Source of the DNA: Chelatococcus asaccharovorans
GTDB lineage: Bacteria; Pseudomonadota; Alphaproteobacteria; Rhizobiales; Beijerinckiaceae
Direction of reading: 5' to 3'
Length of the DNA stretch: 64,000 nt
NCBI RefSeq assembly: GCF_003201475.1
Contig: NZ_QJJK01000005.1
Coordinates: 431,719-495,718 of the forward strand
Below the pieces are notes generated by a model, which was given only the letters and a program-made list of their open reading frames with translations, did not search any database and was not told the origin of the DNA. Each line of letters opens with the position of its first letter. Position 1 is the stretch's first letter. The position numbers and the translations under genes were made by a program. Shown here one piece after another: positions 47,993-56,467 of this stretch.

Positions 47993-49018
47993 ATGGTTCT
48001 CGAATCATCGCTGCCCCTGCCCACACGCCAGGCCTCGGACAGCAGCCGGAGCCGCGCGGCGCGCTGGCTCGTCTGGTCGGTCCTCGCCGTCGTCGTGACC
48101 GTGCTCGCGCCGACACTGTGCAGCGCGCGTGTCATCGCCGTGAGCAGCCAGGCTCTCATGTTCGGCTTCCTCGCCATGGGCACCGGCTTCATCCATAAGC
48201 ACAGCGGCCTGCTCAGTTTCGGGCATGCCGTCTGGTTCGGCCTCGCCGGCTATAGCGTCGGGATCCTGGCGACCTTCTCGGGGCTGCCGATCGAACTCGC
48301 CATAGCGATCGGGCTCGTCCTCGTCGTCGCGCTCGCCGCGCTGGTCGCGATGGTCATCATGCGCTCGCCCGGCATCGCCTTCAGCATGCTGACGCTGGCG
48401 ATCAACGTCGCGGTCTTCGAGCTGTTCAACCGCATGCGCGGCGCGACCGGCGGCGCCGACGGCTTCAGCATCGCCTTGCCGGAAACGATCTTCGGCGTGC
48501 CGACGACGTCCCTCCAATCGCCGCAGACGATGTTCGTCATCATGGGCATCACGACGATCGTGACGGTCGGTGCTCTGACGCTGTTCGAGCGCAGCCATTT
48601 GGGACAGCTCACCCTGGCGATCCGGGAGAACCCGGAGCGGGCGCGCTTCATCGGCTACGATATCTATTGGCCGCGTGTGATCGTGTTCGTGATCTCCGCA
48701 GCGCTCGCCGCGATCGGGGGCCTGCTCTTCACGCTCTACACCGGCTTCGTCTCGCCGGAGGTGCTCGGCTTCATGACATCCGGCCAGGCCATGATCATGG
48801 CGATGGTCGGCGGTACGGCTGCGGCCTGGGGGCCCGTCGCCGGGGCGCTCATGTTCTTCCTCGTCCGCGATCGCGTCACGTTTCTCGGCGATCACTGGAT
48901 GTTGCCGCTCGGCAGCGCGCTCATCGTCGTCATGGCGGTCTGGCCGACGGGACTGGTGGGGGCCGCCGACTTCGTATCCCGCCGGATCCGCGGCGCCGCG
49001 CGGAGGCTGCACGGATGA
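47993..49018 (+). CDS. Branched-chain amino acid-type ABC transporter permease (LivM, copy 2)
   Basis: A 341-aa permease with about nine membrane spans. MFGFLAMGTGFIHKHSGLLSFGHAVWFGLAGYSVG replaces the usual LivM motif but keeps the SFG core. The coupling loop is AIRENPERARFIGYDIYWPRV. It overlaps the livG start (ATGA at 49015). Confidence 0.88.
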   Translation: MVLESSLPLPTRQASDSSRSRAARWLVWSVLAVVVTVLAPTLCSARVIAVSSQALMFGFLAMGTGFIHKHSGLLSFGHAVWFGLAGYSVGILATFSGLPIELAIAIGLVLVVALAALVAMVIMRSPGIAFSMLTLAINVAVFELFNRMRGATGGADGFSIALPETIFGVPTTSLQSPQTMFVIMGITTIVTVGALTLFERSHLGQLTLAIRENPERARFIGYDIYWPRVIVFVISAALAAIGGLLFTLYTGFVSPEVLGFMTSGQAMIMAMVGGTAAAWGPVAGALMFFLVRDRVTFLGDHWMLPLGSALIVVMAVWPTGLVGAADFVSRRIRGAARRLHG

Positions 49019-49716
49019 ACACCATTCTCGAAGTGGACGATCTGGCAGTGCGCTATGGCGGCGTGCGGGCGCTCGACGGGGTATCGGTCCGGCTCTCCGA
49101 CGGCGAGATTCGCGGACTGATCGGGCCGAACGGCTCGGGCAAATCGACCTTCATCGATGCGATTTCGGGCCGCAAGCTGCCCGCCTCCGGCCGGATCCGG
49201 CTGTTCGGACAGGAGGTCACCCGCCTCTCCGCCGTCGACAGGCGGCTGCGCGGCCTTTCACGATCGTTTCAGCGCACGAGCATCTTTCCGGAGCTCACCG
49301 TGCGGGAGCAGATGTCGCTCGCGGCAAGGCGGTTCGGCAGCGATCCCGGCGAGATCCTGGAGGCGCTCGGGCTGGCGGCGCATCTGGAGAGCCTCGCCAA
49401 CCAGCTCGGTTACGGCGAGCAGCGCCGGCTCGATCTGGCACTCGCTCTCGTGGGCAGTCCGAAGCTGCTCCTGCTCGACGAGCCGGCTGCCGGGCTGTCG
49501 CGCGCGGAATCACTGGCGCTTGCCGACATGCTGAGGGCGCTCGTGCGCGACGCCGGAACGACGGTGTGCCTCGTCGAGCATGATATGGACGTCATATTCG
49601 GCATCTCCGATTCCGTCACCGTCTTCGACACGGGGCGGGTCATCGCCGAGGGCGAGCCCAAGGCCGTGCGCAGCGATCCGGCCGTTCGCAGGGCCTATCT
49701 GGGGAGTGAAGGATGA
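49015..49716 (+). CDS. Branched-chain amino acid-type ABC transporter ATPase (LivG, copy 2)
   Basis: A 233-aa ABC ATPase. Walker A GPNGSGKSTFID, Q-loop FQRTSIFPELTVREQ, a signature variant LGYGEQRRLDLALAL, Walker B LLLLDEPAAGLS and H-loop EHDMDVIFGISD. The signature reads GYGEQ rather than LSYGEQ or LSGG, still compatible with LivG. It overlaps neighbours on both sides by 4 bases. Confidence 0.92.
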   Translation: MNTILEVDDLAVRYGGVRALDGVSVRLSDGEIRGLIGPNGSGKSTFIDAISGRKLPASGRIRLFGQEVTRLSAVDRRLRGLSRSFQRTSIFPELTVREQMSLAARRFGSDPGEILEALGLAAHLESLANQLGYGEQRRLDLALALVGSPKLLLLDEPAAGLSRAESLALADMLRALVRDAGTTVCLVEHDMDVIFGISDSVTVFDTGRVIAEGEPKAVRSDPAVRRAYLGSEG

Positions 49717-50411
49717 CCGCATGCATCCGGTTCGACGATGTGCACGCCTATTATGGCGGCGCGCACATCCTCCACGGCGTCTCCTTTGCGATCGAGCCCG
49801 GCGAGCGGGTGGCGCTGATCGGGCGCAACGGCGTCGGCAAGACGACGGTCGTCAACAGCCTTCTCGGCATCGCGCGGATTGGCTCCGGCGTCGCGCGCAT
49901 TGCTGGACGGGCGCTCAAGAACCCGCGGACCTTCACGGCGGCGCAGCTCGGCATCGCCATCGTGCCGCAGGGCCGCATGATCGTCCCGAACCTCACGATC
50001 GAGGAGAACCTCATTCTCGGCGCGGCGCCCGGGCGCAAGGGATACTGGACGCTCGAGACGATTCTCGCGCTGTTTCCGATCCTCAAGGAACGCGCGCGCT
50101 CACCGGGCACGGCGCTCAGCGGCGGCCAGCAGCAGATGCTGGCGCTCGGCCGTGCGCTGATGGGCAACCCGACCTGTCTCGTTCTCGACGAGCCGAGCGA
50201 GGGGCTCGCCCCGGTCATCGTCGATGATGTTGCGGATATCGCGGCAAAGGTGGCGGCACAGGGAACGGCCATCCTGCTGATCGAGCAGAACCTCAGCCTG
50301 GTGCGCAGGGCCGCCGATCGCTTCGGCGTCATGGCAAAGGGCAGGATCGTGAGCGAGGGCAGCATGGCGGGGCTGGATATCGCGGCGCTCCACGCGCATA
50401 TCGCGATCTGA
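49713..50411 (+). CDS. Branched-chain amino acid-type ABC transporter ATPase (LivF, copy 2)
   Basis: A 232-aa ABC ATPase. Walker A GRNGVGKTTVVN, Q-loop VPQGRMIVPNLTIEEN, signature LSGGQQQMLALGRALMG, Walker B LVLDEPSEGLA and H-loop IEQNLSLVRRAADR. Last gene of the second LIV operon; a LysR gene is convergent after 74 bases. Confidence 0.92.
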   Translation: MTACIRFDDVHAYYGGAHILHGVSFAIEPGERVALIGRNGVGKTTVVNSLLGIARIGSGVARIAGRALKNPRTFTAAQLGIAIVPQGRMIVPNLTIEENLILGAAPGRKGYWTLETILALFPILKERARSPGTALSGGQQQMLALGRALMGNPTCLVLDEPSEGLAPVIVDDVADIAAKVAAQGTAILLIEQNLSLVRRAADRFGVMAKGRIVSEGSMAGLDIAALHAHIAI

Positions 50412-50485
50412 CGACGCGCCGATAAAGGTCAGTCCTCGTCACCGCCCTCAGGAGGCGGAGCGTGCCTCTTGTTGGCCGGCGTTCA

Positions 50486-51481
50486 TCACCCCACGGCGCT
50501 TGTATCTGCCGGCAGCGTGAGGCAAGCCGCCGGCACGGCGCGGTCGGCCGCGGCATCACGCGCCTGGATGCGCTTGGCGACCCGCATCACCCGTTCGCGG
50601 AGCCAAAGGCTGGCCGGATCGTCGCCATGCGACTCGTGCCAGATCATCAGGATCGACTCGGAGGGAAACGAGAACGGCAGCGCGTTCACGTCGAGCCCGA
50701 AGCGCGGCGCGAGCGTGACGGCCGTGCGCCGAGGCATCGTGGCGATCAGGGGCGCTTCCTTCAGCATGAAGGGGATCGCGAGCGCGTGCGGCGTCGTCAG
50801 GGCGATCTCCCGTCTCCGGCCGAACGCCTCCAGTGCCTTGTCGATCCGCTCGTTCAGCATCAGCCGCGATTCGATCGCGATATGACGCACCGCGACATAG
50901 TCATCGACGCTGATCGGCGCCGAAAAGCCGGTGACGGCTGGATCGTAAAGCACAGTGTAAGGCTCGAGGTCGCAGATGACCCGGCGCTTGTGGTGCAGCC
51001 CGCCGTCGGGAAAGATTCCGATCGCCAGATCGACCTGCGCCATGTCGATGAGATCGAGATCGCGGCCCGAATTGGCACTCACGGTCTGCAGCCGCAAACC
51101 GTCCGACACCGCCGCGAGCTCCGCCATCAAAACGGGAATGAGCCCCATTTCAAGATCGTCGGAGATGACGACGCGAAAGGTGCGGGCATCCTTCTGCGGA
51201 TTGAAGCGGCGGTTTCCTTCGACCACGCTGCGCATGGCCGAGAGCGCCACGGAGATCGGCTCGATGAGGGCGATGGCGCGCGGCGTCGGCTGGACGCCGC
51301 CGGCATGGCGCACGAACAGTTCGTCGTCGAAGGCCGCCCGCAGCCGCGCGAGGCTGTGGCTCATGGCGGGTTGGCCGACGTTCAGGCGGCGCGCCGCCCG
51401 CGTCACGTGCCGCTCCGCGTAGATCGCCTCGAAGGCGAGCAGGAGGTTGAAATCGAACTGAGAGAGACTGGCGGCTTTCAC
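50486..51481 (-). CDS. LysR-family transcriptional regulator
   Basis: A 331-aa regulator. The N-terminal helix-turn-helix is FDFNLLLAFEAIYAERHVTRAARRLNVGQPAMSHSLARLRAAFDDELFVRHAGG, close to the NodD/NahR-like subgroup. The co-inducer domain follows. The frame continues upstream to 51754, but the GTG at 51481 (VKAASLSQFDFN) gives the family length; its ribosome site is weak. It is divergent from the SMP-30 gene and convergent with the second LIV operon, so either may be its target. Confidence 0.87.
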   Translation of the reverse strand: MKAASLSQFDFNLLLAFEAIYAERHVTRAARRLNVGQPAMSHSLARLRAAFDDELFVRHAGGVQPTPRAIALIEPISVALSAMRSVVEGNRRFNPQKDARTFRVVISDDLEMGLIPVLMAELAAVSDGLRLQTVSANSGRDLDLIDMAQVDLAIGIFPDGGLHHKRRVICDLEPYTVLYDPAVTGFSAPISVDDYVAVRHIAIESRLMLNERIDKALEAFGRRREIALTTPHALAIPFMLKEAPLIATMPRRTAVTLAPRFGLDVNALPFSFPSESILMIWHESHGDDPASLWLRERVMRVAKRIQARDAAADRAVPAACLTLPADTSAVG

Positions 51482-51795
51482 GGTGTCGCGTCCATTCCTG
51501 ACCGCCGAATGCAGCCGGAAAGCGGCCGGATATCGATGCGGTCGATTGAGATTGTCCGCCTGTTCGATTGGATGCAAGCCCTTCGCCCGCCTAGGCTCGA
51601 CCAGCCCAATCGGCCGCGTGCCGGCGGCGAGCGGCTGAGGCTCCGACAAACCCGGGCGCTTCCGCGTGTTGGGTCGCCCGGACGCGACAGCGGCCGCCCT
51701 CATAGCGGAACTGCCATGATGATTATCGATGATATCGATCGACTTCACGCCCATTCTGTGACCGCGATGGATCGCGCCGCCGGATGGAGGCGGTC

Positions 51796-52767
51796 ATGAC
51801 CCGCCCTCTCGATGTGCCGCGCGAGGCGCTTCGCACGCGGCCGGATCCCGATGGACGTGACGGCCGCCTGGCCGTTGCGGCGACGGTGACCTTCACCGAG
51901 GGGCCGACCTGCGATCGGGCCGGCACGCTCTATTTCTCGGATGTTCGGGGCAACCGCATCCTGAGACTGCGCGACGACGGCGATCTGGCCCTCTTTCGCT
52001 ATCCCGCCAACTTTGCCAACGGCATGGTCTGCGATCCGCAGGATCGGCTGTGGATCTGCGAGGAGGGAGAAGGGGAGGGCGGTCGCGAAGCGCGCATCAG
52101 CTGCACCGATCTCGCGACCGGCGAGGAGCGGATCACCGTCGCCGCTTATGGCGGACGGCGGTTTCGCGGGCCGAAGGACATCACCTTCGACAGCCGCGGT
52201 CGCATCTATTTCACGGATGGATCGCGGCCATTCTTTCTCGCCGATCGCGGCGATCCGGCGACGCTGACGCCGGGCTCGGCGGTCTACCGCATCGATCCGG
52301 ACGGCACGGTTGTCCGCATTCTCGACCACCACCGCGTCCGCGAGCCCAACGGGATCGTCGTGTCGCCCGACGATGCCACGCTCTATCTTGTCGAAAATGA
52401 TCCGAGGCCGGGCGGCATTCGCCGGCTGCTGGCCTTCGCGCTCGACGAAACGGGCGCAGCGGGCGAGGGGCGGGTCCTGCATGATTTCGGCGATGGGCGA
52501 AGCGCCGACGGCCTGTCGGTGGATCGTTCGGGCCGTCTTTGGGTTGCCGCGGGTCTCAATGCCCTCCGCGGCCTCGCGGAGACGCTCGCGAATCGGGCGG
52601 GCGTCTACGTCTTTGAGCCTTCGGGCGCCCTGGTCGAAATGATTGCCGTGCCTGAGGATACGGTGACGAATACCTGCTTCGGCGGGCCGGACAGGCGCAC
52701 GCTGTTCGTCACGGCGGGCAAGACAATTTACCGCTTGCGCACCGAGGAGGCCGGCCTCGGCAACTGA
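51796..52767 (+). CDS. SMP-30/gluconolactonase/LRE family protein
   Basis: A 323-aa six-bladed beta-propeller, usually a metal-dependent lactonase. Marker stretches: TFTEGPTCDRAGTLYFSDVRGNRILRL (first metal ligand Glu), FANGMVCDPQDRLWICEEGEGE, PKDITFDSRGRIYFTDG, PNGIVVSPDDATLYLVEN (Asn ligand) and DFGDGRSADGLSVDRSGRLWVAAG (Asp ligand). Start ATG 51796 with GGAGG at 51786-51790. A lactonase fits a pathway in which a ring-cleavage or lactone intermediate is opened. Confidence 0.87.
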   Translation: MTRPLDVPREALRTRPDPDGRDGRLAVAATVTFTEGPTCDRAGTLYFSDVRGNRILRLRDDGDLALFRYPANFANGMVCDPQDRLWICEEGEGEGGREARISCTDLATGEERITVAAYGGRRFRGPKDITFDSRGRIYFTDGSRPFFLADRGDPATLTPGSAVYRIDPDGTVVRILDHHRVREPNGIVVSPDDATLYLVENDPRPGGIRRLLAFALDETGAAGEGRVLHDFGDGRSADGLSVDRSGRLWVAAGLNALRGLAETLANRAGVYVFEPSGALVEMIAVPEDTVTNTCFGGPDRRTLFVTAGKTIYRLRTEEAGLGN

Positions 52768-52874
52768 CCGAGAGCCAAGTCCGACTGCTGCGGAGCGGCG
52801 ACGTCGCGGATCGCAGACCGGTTGGACGGCGGGCCGGGGGCCGTCACGGTTTTGAGATTTTTGTTCTCATAGCG

Positions 52875-52902
52875 GGAATTGTTCTCTATTAAGAACAATT
52901 CC
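52875..52902. promoter_or_regulatory. Candidate operator palindrome upstream of the TIM-barrel gene
   Basis: GGAATTGTTCT-CTATTA-AGAACAATTCC, an 11-bp perfect inverted repeat with 6-base spacer, 25 bases before the start at 52927. A further half-site TTGTTCT lies at 52861. GAACAA/AAGAACG half-sites also occur in the promoter of the NTF2-like gene (54928-54950). I infer binding by the IclR regulator encoded at 53972. Confidence 0.5.
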
Positions 52903-52926
52903 TTGGCGGACCGGCTCGACACACCC

Positions 52927-53775
52927 ATGCGCGTACTCTCCCTTCATCATCTGACGATGATCGACGTCCACCCCCTGGCCTTGATCGAGGCTGCCGCGGA
53001 AGGTGGCTTCACCCATTGCGGCATCCGTCTCGTGGCCCCGCGGCCGGGCGATCCGCTTGTCGACGTCCTCTCCGAACCGGGCGCCATGGCCGCAATCGGC
53101 AGAAAGCTGGCGGATACAGGTATCGGCCTGCTCGACATCGAGGCGATATGGTTGGGCGAAGCAACCGATGTTCCGGCGCTGCGCCCCGCGCTGGAGGCGG
53201 GGGCGCGACTTGGCGCAGGCCACGTCCTTGTTGTCGGCAACGACCCCGATGAGGCGCGCCTCGTCGATAATTTTCAGGCGCTCTGCGAGATCGGCGCGCC
53301 GCTCGGCCTGCGCATCATGCTGGAGTTCATCACCTATTGCAGCGTCAACTCGCTCCAGGCCGCAGCGTCCTGCATCCGGGACGTGGATCGTCCCAATGCC
53401 GGCCTCCTGATCGACACGCTGCAGTTCTTCCGCTCGGGCGCCGTCCCCGCAGATCTCGCCAGCCACGATCCCTCCCTCTTCTCCTACATCCAGCTGTGCG
53501 ACGGACGCCGGCAGGCGCCGGCGAGCCTCGAGGAGCGGCGTGACGAAGCACGCCGGAACAGGCTTCTGCCCGGTCAGGGCGAACTGCCCGTTCGGGATCT
53601 CCTGCGGGCGCTGCCGTCCGGAATCCCGCTCAGCCTTGAGGCGCCGACCCTCGCTCTCCGCGGGCTGGATCCTCGCATCCAGGGGCGGATTGCGGGCGAC
53701 GCACTTCGATCGTTCCTGTCCGAAGCGCAGCGGGCCGGCCCGCTATCGCGCCCGGATGAAAGTCGGCCTTCATGA
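52927..53775 (+). CDS. Sugar phosphate isomerase/epimerase-like TIM-barrel protein
   Basis: A 282-aa protein of the AP endonuclease 2/xylose isomerase-like fold: LMHHLT-type N-terminus (VLSLHHLTMIDVHPL), GFTHCGIRL, GARLGAGHVLVVGND, LRIMLEFITYCSV with a metal-ligand Glu, AGLLIDTLQFFRSG with a metal-ligand Asp, and ISLEAPTL near the end. The conserved pattern suggests a divalent-metal isomerase, dehydratase or cyclic-compound hydrolase; substrate unknown. ATG at 52927 has a poor ribosome site. A candidate operator sits just upstream. Confidence 0.82.
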   Translation: MRVLSLHHLTMIDVHPLALIEAAAEGGFTHCGIRLVAPRPGDPLVDVLSEPGAMAAIGRKLADTGIGLLDIEAIWLGEATDVPALRPALEAGARLGAGHVLVVGNDPDEARLVDNFQALCEIGAPLGLRIMLEFITYCSVNSLQAAASCIRDVDRPNAGLLIDTLQFFRSGAVPADLASHDPSLFSYIQLCDGRRQAPASLEERRDEARRNRLLPGQGELPVRDLLRALPSGIPLSLEAPTLALRGLDPRIQGRIAGDALRSFLSEAQRAGPLSRPDESRPS

Positions 53776-53971
53776 CAGGGGCTCATCGTCGGCAGGCCGC
53801 ATTGGCAGACAAGGCTGGCGGCATGACCCCGGCGCCGCCGTCCGGCGTCGACAACGGGGTTGCGCGGGCCTGATCCCGATGTCATCGATATCCGGCGAAC
53901 AGACACGCCTGTATCGTGAACCCACGGCACCAGACGTGCCTGTTTGAAACCACGGCGACCGGAATGAGACG

Positions 53972-54787
53972 TTGAGCGAAAACGACAGGGCGAGCCTCGA
54001 ACAGCTGCAAAGCAGCGTGAAGTCGGCGACACGTGTCCTTGATCTTTTCGAGTTTCTCGGTCGCTGGGATGCCGAAAAAACCCACACCGAGATCGCCGAA
54101 GAGCTCGGTATCCCCAAGAGCAGCTTGACCCAGCTTCTCAAGACGCTGCTGCAGCGCGGCTACCTCGACTACTTTCCGCAGACGAAGGGCTACGGCCTGG
54201 GCCCGGCGATCGCCAAGCTCGCCAAACGGGAGAACGACAGCGGAGATCTCATCACGGCAGCGGGGCCTGTTCTGGCCTGGATGTCCTCTGAGACCAAGGA
54301 AACCTGCGCGCTCAACTTTATCAAGGGCGACAAATCCGAAGTCATGGCGAGCGAGATGAGCCCGCAGCGTCTGAATTATACGATGCACAGCGGCGACGTG
54401 GCGCCGCTCTACGCCACCTCTGGGGGCAAGGCGCTTCTGGCGCGGCTGCCCGAGGTCATGCTGGACGAGTATCTTGCACGCGTGACCTTCGAGCGCATCA
54501 CGCCGCGCACCATCCAGTCCGTCGAACGCTTGCGCGCCGAGCTCGAGGCCATTCGCAAGACCGGCTTCGCCTATGTGACCGAGGAGTTCACGCCGGGCAT
54601 CGCCGGCGTCGCGGTCCCGATACTGAGCCAGTCGGGCTATCCGCTCGCCTCGTTGAATGTGGCTATTCCCGTCGCCCGCTTCGACGCGGAGAAGAAGGCC
54701 CTGTGCGAGGCGACGCTGCTGCGCGCAGCGCAGATGCTCCAGAAGAAGTTGGAGGCCAGCGTCGCCTCGCATCGCCCCTCGGCCTGA
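53972..54787 (+). CDS. IclR-family transcriptional regulator (second copy)
   Basis: A 271-aa regulator. The winged helix is SATRVLDLFEFLGRWDAEKTHTEIAEELGIPKSSLTQLLKTLLQRGYLDYF; the effector domain reads ETCALNFIKGDKSEVMASE, LYATSGGKALLARLPE and TGFAYVTEEFTPGIAGVAVPIL. TTG start at 53972; the nearby ATG is out of frame. It is not closely similar to the IclR at 35046. It probably controls the adjacent TIM-barrel gene and the NTF2-dioxygenase-maleylacetate reductase genes. Confidence 0.87.
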   Translation: MSENDRASLEQLQSSVKSATRVLDLFEFLGRWDAEKTHTEIAEELGIPKSSLTQLLKTLLQRGYLDYFPQTKGYGLGPAIAKLAKRENDSGDLITAAGPVLAWMSSETKETCALNFIKGDKSEVMASEMSPQRLNYTMHSGDVAPLYATSGGKALLARLPEVMLDEYLARVTFERITPRTIQSVERLRAELEAIRKTGFAYVTEEFTPGIAGVAVPILSQSGYPLASLNVAIPVARFDAEKKALCEATLLRAAQMLQKKLEASVASHRPSA

Positions 54788-54918
54788 ACCCGCTGACCCC
54801 TGGTCGGAGCGGGCTATCGGCGCGCTGATCCGATGAGGGGCTGGCCGCCGCGCAACCCCACCGCGTGGGGATCTTTCCGGACAGAACGCCAAATTCTTCG
54901 CAAAACCGCGCTGCGCCG

Positions 54919-54947
54919 TTTACATTATGAACAAGTTTACGTATAAG
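54919..54947 (+). promoter_or_regulatory. Sigma70-type promoter of the hydroxyquinol operon
   Basis: TTTACA (54919-54924), exactly 17 bases, then TATAAG (54942-54947), 28 bases before the start codon at 54975. The best-looking promoter in the window; GAACAA-type half-sites overlap it. Confidence 0.65.
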
Positions 54948-54974
54948 AACGAAAAGAACGACGCGGAGTATGGT

Positions 54975-55577
54975 ATGTCGGCCTTGCGCAACGACTTGCT
55001 CGAGATTCGTGATCTCCTCGAGAACTGGGTGATCTGGCGCGATGCGTGCCACTGGGATCGTTTCCGGACCTGCTGGCATCCCGACGGACGCATGATGGCT
55101 ACCTGGTTCCAGGGAACGCCCGATCAGTTCATCGCCATCAGCAAGGAAGGGTTCGAGAAGGGTGTGCGCATCCTCCACTTCCTCGGCGGCTCGTCGATCG
55201 ACATTCGCGGCGACCGGGCGATCGCCCAGACGAAGATGACGATCAGCCAGAGAGCGGAGGTCGAGGGTACGCTCTGCGATGTCGTTTGCACCGGCCGCTT
55301 CTACGACTTCATCGAGCGGCGTGACGGCAAATGGGCGATCTATCTGCGCCAGCCGATCTACGAGAAAGATCGCATCGATTCGGTCGATCCAACCAAGGCG
55401 CCGGTCCTCGACCCGGCGCGCCTCAATGCCTTTCCGGTCGGCTATCGCCACCTCGCCTATCTGCAGACCGCCATCGGTTATACAGTCAAGCCCGACATGC
55501 CGGGCCTTGTCGGCCCGGAGGTGGATGCCCTGTACCGGCGCGGCGACGGCTGGCTCGACGGCAAGCCTGCCCTGTAG
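54975..55577 (+). CDS. NTF2/SnoaL-like protein
   Basis: A 200-aa single-domain protein of the SnoaL_4/NTF2-like cone fold: LLEIRDLLENWVIWRDACHWDRFRTCWHPDGRMMATWFQGTPDQFI, then FLGGSSIDIRGDRAIAQTKMTISQRAEVEGTLCDVVCTGRFYDFIERRDGKWAIYLRQPIYEKDRID. This fold covers dehydratases, cyclases, isomerases and dioxygenase small subunits. ATG at 54975 follows GGAG. It is the first gene of the operon with the intradiol dioxygenase; I infer a substrate-conversion role upstream of ring cleavage. Confidence 0.8.
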   Translation: MSALRNDLLEIRDLLENWVIWRDACHWDRFRTCWHPDGRMMATWFQGTPDQFIAISKEGFEKGVRILHFLGGSSIDIRGDRAIAQTKMTISQRAEVEGTLCDVVCTGRFYDFIERRDGKWAIYLRQPIYEKDRIDSVDPTKAPVLDPARLNAFPVGYRHLAYLQTAIGYTVKPDMPGLVGPEVDALYRRGDGWLDGKPAL

Positions 55578-55603
55578 CAGCGCTTTGCGGAGGGAGAAGC
55601 CCC

Positions 55604-56467
55604 ATGCGCGATCTTGACGAGAATACCCTGACCGACGAGACGCTGCGCGCGGTATCGGGCGGGAGCAGCCCGCGCGTGCGTCAGGTCAGCCAGGCCCTGA
55701 TCAGGCATCTTCACGCTTTTGTCCGCGAGGTCGAGCCAAGCCAGGCGGAATGGGAGTACGGCATAGACTTCCTGACCCGCGTCGGCCACATGTGCAGCGA
55801 CGTCCGTCAGGAGTTCGTTCTGCTCTCCGACACGCTCGGCGTATCGATGCTGGTGGACGCCATCAACCACCGGAAGCCGGAAGGCGCGACCGAAACCACG
55901 GTCCTCGGTCCGTTCTTCGTCGACGGTCGTCCGGAACTTCCGCTCGGCGCCAATATGTCCGATGGCGTGCCGGGCACGCCCCTTTTCATCTCGGGCACCG
56001 TCCGCGACGTGGCGGCTCGGCCGCTTGCCGGCGCGGCGGTTGACTGCTGGCACTCCGACGCGGAGGGCTCCTATGACGTGCAGCGGTCGGCAGAGTTGAC
56101 GATGCGCGCGCGGTTTCGCGCCGATGACGAGGGGCGGTTCTGGTTCTGGTCCGTCCGGCCGCGCTATTATCCGATCCCGAATGACGGGCCCGTCGGCGAC
56201 ATGCTGGCCGCGCAGGGACGCCATCCCTTCCGCCCCGAGCATGTCCACTTCATGATCGCCGCCCCGGGCTTCGAGACGCTCATCACGCATGTCTTCATCG
56301 ACGGCGACCCCTATCTCGACAGTGACGTGGTCTTCGGCGTGAAGAATTCCCTCGTCACCCGCTACCGGCCATGCGAGGCGGGGACCGCGCCCGATGGTTC
56401 GGTGGTCGCTGTCCCGTATCTGGCCCTGGACTACGATTTCGTGCTGGCGCCCGGAACCAGGGGATGA
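55604..56467 (+). CDS. Intradiol ring-cleavage dioxygenase (hydroxyquinol 1,2-dioxygenase type)
   Basis: A 287-aa non-haem Fe(III) dioxygenase. The N-terminal dimerisation domain (LIRHLHAFVREVEPSQAEWEYGIDFLTRVGHMCSDVRQEF) and the catalytic beta domain (TVLGPFFVDGRPELPLG) are clear. The four iron ligands are Tyr157 (GSYDVQ), Tyr189 (RYYPIPNDGP), His213 and His215 (PEHVHFMI). Maleylacetate reductase directly downstream favours hydroxyquinol over catechol as substrate. Ring cleavage of hydroxyquinol gives maleylacetate. ATG at 55604 follows GGAGGGAG. Confidence 0.9.
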   Translation: MRDLDENTLTDETLRAVSGGSSPRVRQVSQALIRHLHAFVREVEPSQAEWEYGIDFLTRVGHMCSDVRQEFVLLSDTLGVSMLVDAINHRKPEGATETTVLGPFFVDGRPELPLGANMSDGVPGTPLFISGTVRDVAARPLAGAAVDCWHSDAEGSYDVQRSAELTMRARFRADDEGRFWFWSVRPRYYPIPNDGPVGDMLAAQGRHPFRPEHVHFMIAAPGFETLITHVFIDGDPYLDSDVVFGVKNSLVTRYRPCEAGTAPDGSVVAVPYLALDYDFVLAPGTRG

